The notes under the pieces are model-generated. The model had not been told where the DNA came from, did no database searches, and saw only the letters and a program-made list of their open reading frames with translations. Source: Haloarcula sp. CBA1127 (GTDB lineage: Archaea > Halobacteriota > Halobacteria > Halobacteriales > Haloarculaceae). From it: a stretch of 64,000 bases of DNA. Below are positions 55,701 to 61,526 of this stretch, one piece after another; positions within the stretch are counted from its first letter, which is position 1; each line of letters opens with the position of its first letter. A program made the position numbers and the translations under genes. The stretch is taken from contig NZ_BCNB01000001.1 of NCBI RefSeq assembly GCF_001485575.1, positions 186,001 to 250,000 of the forward strand, given 5' to 3'.

Positions 55701-57121
55701 TCATCAACTTCGTCCTCAAATAGGTCACCGAGCGTCCCGCGCACGTCCAGTAGACTCCCGAGTCCGTGAACTTCCTCGAATGCGTTAAGTATTCGCCGCA
55801 ATGCATCTTCCACGTCGGACTGACCGTTAGCTACCTCGTCGAAAACTTCTTCAACGCCTTCAACATGAGCGATTTTTGCGTCGGCACAAACGATACCGAG
55901 TTCGGGCATGTCGAACCCTCTCGAGCCCTCGGCCTCAGCACGTGTACGACCCTTCAGGTAGAGATTGAACGCGGCGAGCTGACAGGCCCGCATGTCCAGA
56001 TCGACCCCGTACAGGTTGTTCCGCAGAATCTCATGAGGGATTTCGGCAGGGGCGAGTTCGGTTTCTGCTCGCCAGATTCGCTCCAGCACGTCGAACGCAT
56101 ACAATAGGAAGTGCCCACTCCCGCAAGCTGGGTCGATGACGCGGATGTCCTCCGGGCCGTCGAATGCCGGTGGTTCGCCTTCTTCCTCGGAAGGAACGAG
56201 ATAGGTGCAGAAGTCCGCGATGTCCGGCGACTGGTCTGGTGAAAGTGGGCGGTTCTTGCGTTCGTCAGGAGAAAGTGAATCTTGTCGCTCGACTGCATCC
56301 TGTAGCTCACCCTGGTCTTCGAGATAGAGCTTCCCCAGCGAATTGTCGGTGAGCATCCGAACGACCCAATGGGGTGTGTAGAACTGGTTCGCCGGAGGCA
56401 CATCTTCAGCGGCTAACCCATGGTTTTTTCCTTTTTCTCTGAGATCATCCAATAGCTTGACGTTGTAGTACTCGTAAACCCATCCCAGCACGTCGTCGGC
56501 CCGCCAGACTTCATCTGGCACCTTATCAAGCAGACTGCAGAGGTCTTCGTAGGTGTCGTCGTCAGGGTCGATCAGGCTGTAGGCGGTCGAGCGGTCGAAG
56601 AGAATCTCTATTTCATCAGCGAGGTCGTCGCACGCGTTCCGATAGGCTTCGAGGACGGCTTCCTCTTCGAGCATGAACTCCTCGGTGACTAGCCGGTCGG
56701 CGGCCGGCGTGAGGCCGTCATCGCGGAAGGCCGTGACCTCGTCGTCGATGAAGTCCCGGACTTCCATGCAACGGAGCGCCGCCAGACGGTTGACAATGGT
56801 GTAGCCGACGCCAGTGATATACTGCTCGTGAGCGTCCTCCCAATCGTGACCATCGGCGGCTTCGAGTTCGATTGCCTCGACCAGGTTTTCCTGCGCCTCG
56901 CTCAGGGACGCGTTGTCGTCCTCGCGAGCGTCAGCAAGGGAGGGCTCGTCGGAGCTTGCTCCGACGGTGTCGGGTTTTTCGTTGAGGCCGTACTCGTCTT
57001 CGAGCTGATACCGAACGTTCGCCTCGACGCGGTCGCGCATCTCGGTAACGACGTCTTCGAGATGCTCGCGTTCTTCCTTGTCGAGTTGCGCCTTGCGGGG
57101 GTGGGTAGATTGTCCGTCCAT
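52751..57121 (-). CDS. pglX: BREX adenine-specific DNA methyltransferase PglX (copy 2)
   Basis: This 1456-residue paralogue of PglX1 has DPACGSGHFLLYAFD at about 330-344 and the catalytic NPPYGTRNR at 536-544. Residues up to about 480 and from about 1030 on closely match PglX1, with long identical runs such as VRDFIDDEVTAFRDDGLTPA. An extra insert lies near residues 45-70. The middle (residues about 490-1000, DNA about 54130-55650) is much more AT-rich than the flanks and diverges in sequence. It covers the expected target recognition domain. This points to replacement of the specificity region from a lower-GC donor while the ends are kept alike by gene conversion. The two copies would therefore methylate different sites. 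Confidence 0.93.
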   Translation of the reverse strand: MDGQSTHPRKAQLDKEEREHLEDVVTEMRDRVEANVRYQLEDEYGLNEKPDTVGASSDEPSLADAREDDNASLSEAQENLVEAIELEAADGHDWEDAHEQYITGVGYTIVNRLAALRCMEVRDFIDDEVTAFRDDGLTPAADRLVTEEFMLEEEAVLEAYRNACDDLADEIEILFDRSTAYSLIDPDDDTYEDLCSLLDKVPDEVWRADDVLGWVYEYYNVKLLDDLREKGKNHGLAAEDVPPANQFYTPHWVVRMLTDNSLGKLYLEDQGELQDAVERQDSLSPDERKNRPLSPDQSPDIADFCTYLVPSEEEGEPPAFDGPEDIRVIDPACGSGHFLLYAFDVLERIWRAETELAPAEIPHEILRNNLYGVDLDMRACQLAAFNLYLKGRTRAEAEGSRGFDMPELGIVCADAKIAHVEGVEEVFDEVANGQSDVEDALRRILNAFEEVHGLGSLLDVRGTLGDLFEDEVDEESVQITLEDDPREDHTLGQILHSLREAVDQHRDEDSFLAQDLRSFIRLIDLLAQEYDVALMNPPYGTRNRMPEVVQNYVESNYRYPSEYYVNFFEVCDKITKHNGLVGMLIPGSFMNKRRFTTFREDFIGERGNFEFLSEFGYGILDNATVPTVGTVVRSESEQGVEGTFLRFHDLEKSKKEKAFTQTICGIEEAVKRYYEVPLTEFGKIPRTPICYSVPSVVRDLHNSEIKIDAEGADIDGRSACKAVTGAVTANYSRFTRPQWTVTDYSVFEPFSYGGSDAWISPKIIETVIWGDRGTELKRSSDSVRTPNQEFYGESGLNWNHIKRTGRRFGYSPGSLFSTASFMLFPEVDISNFELMSILNSKLYHALFLSRTTERQWNINVVGGSPWLESLEQIDQIDELAKKQYEIMMNLRIHEPTSPYYICPPLLPGDDDSDYFYQHPFTDAMAEEMNISRSVGEASESIPTVAQSHEKQKIRCENRIENISQKIDSLIFDELDISKKTRNEIDTEISLRTPESAHREVPDPESVPEVPENLGEQVKDLVHHFAMEAVREESDGIIPLEGTDEQDDILDRIVERFEDAYGEHAEDRLVEVDDILGAKSAADEAYPNLRSFIEDDLFAYHVDTMENTPIIWKLSTARLLADAKGEGFACFVDYHQLDASLFDRLSNTYLEPRKSSLRDRQAAANQRRNDESLSTSERAEATDEFEFCSSALEQIAELEEVMQELGSTSEREFDDDDRERLNKLAPKVAAFREETAERIETLEQLREMNGEEWFQDTFSDGFWDKVDEWRDEWVDALGELEHACEEYAKPSDEPVEAHLADLFDYFNWRLKGSDHYSSTGILFMTYYFEREGSDLLDEDGEPFDTLTEDEKLLASLATGIDDASVLDEEYLQQIADDEDVDEVDELPPLAEFKALAEEIDDRCQSVYKQIPSDWEDRALSEVTTAGYQPNHKHGVTINITPLAEQRIVPEIVEDKVL
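54130..55650. other. AT-rich foreign-looking segment within pglX2
   Basis: Base composition shifts abruptly from GC-rich haloarchaeal codon use to AT-rich, with many A/T third positions and AAA, TTT and ATA runs, and returns to GC-rich outside. The reading frame stays intact. The boundaries are approximate, judged by eye. The segment encodes the divergent central region of PglX2. Confidence 0.7.
56550..56779. repeat. Near-identical direct repeat, copy in pglX2
   Basis: This is the counterpart of 49526-49755 at an offset of about 7024 bases, in the same orientation. Recombination between the copies would delete pglZ and leave one hybrid pglX; gene conversion would exchange sequence without loss. 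Confidence 0.8.
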
Positions 57122-57257
57122 ACGAGAATCCGTGATGTTTCAAGCAGAGCCATTGCGATGTCTTGAAGATTGTCCATATCGGCTACCCCGCTTGCGGAGA
57201 GAACATCTCCCACAATACTAGGTATGCGAAACAGGTCCATGTTGAGGTGTGAGACTC

Positions 57258-58979
57258 TTAGGCCAGATCCTCGGCACGTTCATTCAGATCAACGAGCCTA
57301 CGCACTAGCTCTCGAACCGGAAACAGCTCTCCGTGGTTAGCATCTATCGCCCAGAACTCGACCTCGTTCTGGAACATATTTCCGAACTTCTCGTTGGTCT
57401 TCCTGTTGATCGTCTTTAGATTTCGGAGACAGGTCAGATTCGGAATGATGATATTGATCCTTTTGACGTTCACTCCCTCGTACTTCTCTATTGTCCGATT
57501 TATCGTCCGATGGTCAGAACCAAAGAGTGTCTCGATTTCATAGACTTCCTTTGTCTTTGAATTGTACACGTCTGGTCGGATCTCAGAGTGAGCCCAAGGC
57601 TCAGTTTCTGTCTGGACTCGCTCACGCATATCGTCCCAAGGGTGATCTCCCGCTGGATCCAGATTCTCCTGTCTGAGGAGGAAATCGACGACGAAGCACT
57701 TCAACAAATAATGGAGGTGTGATTCTTCCCCCTGATTGTGACTGGTGATCTCCTCAATTACACCCTGATCTGGCTCAATTGCCTGCTTGAATTTCTCTTC
57801 ACCGGCGTGGAATAGCGTATCGAGATCACGCTGATCAGTTTCCAGATAGACATCGCCCCACGCTAGCCGGACGAGTTCCCGCTTAACATCGTCAGGAAGG
57901 TCGCGTACCCGGAGCGGTCGAATATTGACCGATTCGCGAACGTCTTTTGTTGAACGCAAGTGCTCATACAGAGCACCAGCAAATTGTTCATCGACAAAGA
58001 GCAGGAGATAGCCGAGTGTCTGTGTGAAGAACTCGTCGATACGGGAGTGGAGACGCTCCAGGTCGGCATCTCCTTTCTCTTCGATCAATTCTCGTGTGAT
58101 ACCCCCTTCTTCTTCAAGTCTACTGACGAACCCGAAGTAGTCACTATCCGAGTCGTCTAGTGATGAAATTCGATTCTGAACCCGAGTGTCCTCCACTGAT
58201 TCCGCCTCTCCGGGAGTGAACAGATCCGCGAGTGGACGCCCCCCTACGATTTGCCGAAACTGTTCTCGGCAGAGTGTTTCCAGTGTTTGTCTATATCGCT
58301 CGCTCTTTCTCGTCCCTGCCACGATGCAGACCGGTGCACCCATGCCGATAGAGCCCGCCGGCATTTTGAAAAGAAGGTCATAGAGATCTGGTGGAGTTTG
58401 CAAGCCAGCATCTCCAGCGCCCTCATCAGAACCTTCTACAGACGTGTCGGCTTCCTTCCTACTATCCGTTTGTTTCTCTTCAGTCTCCGATACACTCTCG
58501 GCCGGTGTATCTACTTCAGTCGACGTTATATCGCGATCATCTTCGAGAGGCTCGACTTGCATGAGGTTTCGAGGAGGGAGGCCGACCTCGACGCTTTCGA
58601 GGGAGCTGTGAAGCGGTGTGACTGGTTGGATCCGTGCTGACTCCCAGATTCGCAGACGGGGTACGGCAGGGTCAATCTCAGGGTGAGTTTCGTCCGAAAA
58701 GCTCCCGCCGGTCTCAATCGTAATGGGGGGGATATTTAGAGTCTCACGGAGTCCCGGCTTGTGCCGAACTACCGGGAGAGGTTCTGAGGTGATGACGTGT
58801 GGCTGAATTTCGAAGGGGAAGCGTTGCGGTTTCTGCGCATTATCGATCGCTTCTGCAGTGGTCTTCTTGACCCCGACCGAATAGCTTGGCTCAGGAATTG
58901 GGTCTGTTACCCCTTCGCGCTGAATTCCATCCTTTCTCTTCTCGGTACGTTTCGTTCGTTTCGCCGATCTCTTAGTCAT
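57258..58979 (-). CDS. Unrecognised protein with nuclease-like C-terminus
   Basis: I do not recognise this 573-residue protein. The first 200 residues are basic, then low-complexity and acidic (a SETEEKQTDSRKEADTSVEG linker around 165-185). The middle begins with MPAGSIGMGAPVCIVAGTRK and looks like a globular alpha/beta domain without a P-loop. The C-terminal part has SEIRPDVYNSKTKEVYEIET at about 465-484. The spacing of Glu466, Asp470, Glu481 and Glu483 recalls a PD-(D/E)XK nuclease core, but with E-I-E in place of E-x-K. The gene overlaps the 226-residue gene upstream by 8 bases and lies about 135 bases before pglX2. It may be a BREX accessory nuclease or a divergent core protein. Confidence 0.65.
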   Translation of the reverse strand: MTKRSAKRTKRTEKRKDGIQREGVTDPIPEPSYSVGVKKTTAEAIDNAQKPQRFPFEIQPHVITSEPLPVVRHKPGLRETLNIPPITIETGGSFSDETHPEIDPAVPRLRIWESARIQPVTPLHSSLESVEVGLPPRNLMQVEPLEDDRDITSTEVDTPAESVSETEEKQTDSRKEADTSVEGSDEGAGDAGLQTPPDLYDLLFKMPAGSIGMGAPVCIVAGTRKSERYRQTLETLCREQFRQIVGGRPLADLFTPGEAESVEDTRVQNRISSLDDSDSDYFGFVSRLEEEGGITRELIEEKGDADLERLHSRIDEFFTQTLGYLLLFVDEQFAGALYEHLRSTKDVRESVNIRPLRVRDLPDDVKRELVRLAWGDVYLETDQRDLDTLFHAGEEKFKQAIEPDQGVIEEITSHNQGEESHLHYLLKCFVVDFLLRQENLDPAGDHPWDDMRERVQTETEPWAHSEIRPDVYNSKTKEVYEIETLFGSDHRTINRTIEKYEGVNVKRINIIIPNLTCLRNLKTINRKTNEKFGNMFQNEVEFWAIDANHGELFPVRELVRRLVDLNERAEDLA

Positions 58980-59652
58980 CGCTGGGAAGGTTCGAGTCTA
59001 CCACACCCGGATAATCCATTATAACACTCTCAAACCGAAACTCGCCGTTGCTATCCCGCAAAACATCCAGCTCGGATACCAAGAACCGCTTGATATCCCG
59101 TATTCGGCCCTCCTCAATATCGGTGAGTTCCTCAATACGCTCCGTGTTGAGTCGGTAGCCGTTCTGTTGGTCGCCGTACTTCCGCATTACGTTGAAGATT
59201 GAACGGATTTCTTCACCATAATTTGGCTCGCTAACGGCCATCTTCAACTTGTGATCGATCCATTCACGCCGGGGATTCGGAATCTCTTCATCAAGGTATT
59301 CACCTAGAAGCCGCCGCCTTTCCTCATCATCGAAGAACTCCATAACGTCGTTAATCAAGGAGGACAGGTCGCTACTCGGGCCTCGGTGGTCCGTTGAAAC
59401 CTCCTCTTCACTAATCTCCAGCCCAAAACCTTCCGTGAGGAACTCTTGCGTTTCCATTCGCTCAAAGAGTTCAGGGTACGCGTACCGCATCTGTCGGCGT
59501 TCTTCGGGCAACAAATGAACCATTTGACTCACATAGTTCCGCGTGGGTGAGATTGCTACCATCGCCTCAAACAGGTGTGAAAGGTGCTCTTTGAACTCCT
59601 CTTCAGAAACCGGAGTTTGCTCGGGTTCTTCTCGGGATTCGGTCTCACTCAT
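58972..59652 (-). CDS. Unrecognised acidic protein with possible winged helix
   Basis: This acidic 226-residue protein has no membrane segment or cysteine motif. The sequence is mostly helical (EEFKEHLSHLFEAMVAISPT, LLPEERRQMRYAYPELFERM, DDEERRRLLGEYLDEEIPNP). The C-terminal part (LNTERIEELTDIEEGRIRDI, then KRFLVSELDVLRDSNGEFRF) could be a winged helix. It overlaps the 573-residue gene by 8 bases, so the two products probably act together. A CTATATGC box at 59674-59681 on the minus strand lies about 25 bases before ATG, suggesting its own promoter. BrxA- or BrxB-like identity cannot be excluded, but I see no clear match. Confidence 0.65.
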   Translation of the reverse strand: MSETESREEPEQTPVSEEEFKEHLSHLFEAMVAISPTRNYVSQMVHLLPEERRQMRYAYPELFERMETQEFLTEGFGLEISEEEVSTDHRGPSSDLSSLINDVMEFFDDEERRRLLGEYLDEEIPNPRREWIDHKLKMAVSEPNYGEEIRSIFNVMRKYGDQQNGYRLNTERIEELTDIEEGRIRDIKRFLVSELDVLRDSNGEFRFESVIMDYPGVVDSNLPSDD

Positions 59653-59737
59653 ATGCTATATTATCTTCCACTCGCATATAGAACCCCAGAACAAATAAGC
59701 ACATGTAAGGCCGTCTAACGTCCCATCGATCCGACGC

Positions 59738-60550
59738 TCACAGGGTCGTCGACTGCTTCACGATCTCACCCTCGTCGACGATTACGACCTCTTTCTCTTC
59801 CAGACTTCGTACCGCTTCATCGATCTCCTCGTCCGGGTGGTCGAGCCGGCTCCGGAGTTCGGACAGCGCAATCGACTCGTTGAAGGCCTGCAACACTTCC
59901 AGTTCCCGGTACACGCGTTCGGTGATTTCGGAGACCCGCTCGGCCAACGGCGTCGAGATGTTGTGTTGCTCTTCGAGTTGCAGTAATGCCTCGTTCGCGT
60001 GGGTGACGAACAGCTCCTGTCCCAGCAAGTCGCTCTGCTGCTCCAACTCGTCCTCGATAACGTCGAAATCGAGGTCGGTCTGTACGAGCGAAACCATGTC
60101 CTCTATGTCGTCCGTTCGCCCGGCGACCGACTTGAACAGGAAGATGTCCTCGGCACTGACCAGCGCAACCGACAGTCTCCCGGCGTCGAGATAGGTTTCG
60201 CTCCGCCGGCGCATCCCCTCCGAGAGAACGAGCTTGTCGATCACCTGTTGGTTGAAAATGTCGATACGACACCTGTCGTCGTTCTCGAGAATCCGCTGCG
60301 CTCCGAGGTCGTCGTACTCCTCTCCGGGCTCTTTGACGATGTCGTATCCGTTGTCCAGCAAGACCGCCTGCAGTACTCGAAGCTCGTCGCCGTCGCTAAC
60401 GATGAGGTCGATGTCCTTGGTCGTCTCCTTGAGATCACGGAACGACATCGCACCGCCGCCGATCAGAAAGACAGTCAGTTCAGTTTCGAGTTGCCTGCCG
60501 ACCCGTCGCAGTTCAGACTCGATGTACTCGCTGTCGAACCGCCGCCTCAT
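59738..60550 (-). CDS. Nucleotidyltransferase-fold protein, probable TA partner
   Basis: This 270-residue protein has a polymerase-beta-type nucleotidyltransferase signature: FLIGGGAMSFRDLKETTKDI then DL, i.e. GGGAMS at 31-36 and Asp46-x-Asp48, with the spacing of the AbiEii/DUF6036 group. The N-terminal half also has LFKSVAGRTDDIEDM, a conserved segment of such proteins. The C-terminal 80 residues (ALSELRSRLDHPDEEIDEAV and SLEEKEVVIVDEG) look like a winged helix. The gene overlaps the HTH gene upstream by 4 bases (ATGA). AbiEii-type proteins are nucleotidyltransferase toxins controlled by an HTH antitoxin. The pair fits that plan but could also be a regulator. Confidence 0.8.
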   Translation of the reverse strand: MRRRFDSEYIESELRRVGRQLETELTVFLIGGGAMSFRDLKETTKDIDLIVSDGDELRVLQAVLLDNGYDIVKEPGEEYDDLGAQRILENDDRCRIDIFNQQVIDKLVLSEGMRRRSETYLDAGRLSVALVSAEDIFLFKSVAGRTDDIEDMVSLVQTDLDFDVIEDELEQQSDLLGQELFVTHANEALLQLEEQHNISTPLAERVSEITERVYRELEVLQAFNESIALSELRSRLDHPDEEIDEAVRSLEEKEVVIVDEGEIVKQSTTL

Positions 60551-61467
60551 ACTGCCACCCCGTATTCGTCGGCGAGCTCACGGAACTCCTCCCACCGCGG
60601 AAGGCGTCCCGACCGACTTTCCCCCTCAGTATCGAGGTATTCGAGGAGGTTCGACACCTGTTCGTCGACCTCGTGCTTTTGCGCGGCTTGGAGTACCTCG
60701 TCGCGGTCGATTGCCGTCTCGCTGAGCAAGAGGAGGCAGTAGGACTGCGAGCGCGTTCCGTCATCGATTACGAGCATATGACAACACAGCTCCGCCGGCG
60801 ATACCTGTTCAACTGTCTCCGAGTACAGGTAGTACCGACGCTGACGAGCCATCAACGGGAGGTCGTACGCTTGGAACAATTCCGGCCCCGTCAGGTGGAA
60901 CGCATCTTCCTCGATATCGGTGCGGGTCTGGACGAGAAACTCGTCCAGCGATTCCCAGAGAATTGTGAACGACTCCGTGTGGTCTTCGATGCGGTGTCTG
61001 TGCCGCAAATGCGCAAACTCACGGGCCACGGTAGATAGCCCCTCGAAGTCGTCGTTGAGCCTGTACTTTCCGTCCGACTTGTATATCATCCCGCGGTTCT
61101 CCAGCGGGGACACCGACCGATGTACCGTGCTTCGATGAACGCCGGCTTGTTCCGCGAGTTGGGTGACACTCGCCGGCGACTGCAGGCAGTACAGAATACG
61201 TAGCGTTGCGCCGCCGAGCAATTCGGGAAACGGGATGTGGGTGTACTGTTGGACGAAGCTGTCGAATAGTTCTATGGCTCGGGCGTCTGACCGATTGATC
61301 TGCTTTTGCTTTCCCTCACGGCTGGTGTGAACCAACCCCTTCGCCTCCATTCGGGTAACGAGTTCGGACACGTAACTACGACTCCGGTTTAGTTCCTCGG
61401 CGAGTCCCGAAACTGTCGACTTTCCTTGCAGGGCTTCCAGCGCCCGAAGCTCTGCCTCAGTGTACAC
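60547..61467 (-). CDS. Two-HTH regulator, probable antitoxin of the nucleotidyltransferase
   Basis: This 306-residue protein has two predicted winged HTH domains: residues 5-50 (RALEALQGKSTVSGLAEELN, RSRSYVSELVTRMEAKGLV) and about 86-140 (LRILYCLQSPASVTQLAEQA, GVHRSTVHRSVSPLENRGMI). The C-terminal half (ESFTILWESLDEFLVQTR, YYLYSETVEQVSPAELCCHM) is an unrecognised domain. It begins with GTG at 61467. A GAATATAAATAA box lies about 27 bases upstream, and an inverted repeat flanks that promoter, so autoregulation is likely. It overlaps the nucleotidyltransferase gene by 4 bases. The layout resembles AbiEi (antitoxin) and AbiEii (toxin), inserted between brxC and the rest of the BREX genes. Confidence 0.77.
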   Translation of the reverse strand: MYTEAELRALEALQGKSTVSGLAEELNRSRSYVSELVTRMEAKGLVHTSREGKQKQINRSDARAIELFDSFVQQYTHIPFPELLGGATLRILYCLQSPASVTQLAEQAGVHRSTVHRSVSPLENRGMIYKSDGKYRLNDDFEGLSTVAREFAHLRHRHRIEDHTESFTILWESLDEFLVQTRTDIEEDAFHLTGPELFQAYDLPLMARQRRYYLYSETVEQVSPAELCCHMLVIDDGTRSQSYCLLLLSETAIDRDEVLQAAQKHEVDEQVSNLLEYLDTEGESRSGRLPRWEEFRELADEYGVAV

Positions 61468-61468
61468 T

Positions 61469-61519
61469 GTGTTGCATATTTACGAAGTGAATATAAATAA
61501 ATTCGGTGTTTTGCAACAC
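61469..61519 (-). promoter_or_regulatory. Autoregulated promoter of the TA-like cassette
   Basis: GTGTTGCA (61469-61476) and TGCAACAC (61512-61519) are perfect inverted 8-base arms 35 bases apart. Between them, on the minus strand, is the TATA-like box at 61489-61500. The proximal arm ends 2 bases before the GTG start. Two sites around the promoter suit cooperative repression by the two-HTH product. Confidence 0.6.
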
Positions 61520-61526
61520 TAGAGCG

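Noticed and set aside
35924-57121. DISARM system
   Set aside because: A PglX-like methylase and DrmD-like helicase are present, but I see no DrmA, DrmB or DrmC, while PglZ and two PglX copies fit BREX.
45844-57121. Phase-variable inversion of pglX
   Set aside because: The two pglX copies are in direct, not inverted, orientation and no site-specific recombinase gene is in the window.
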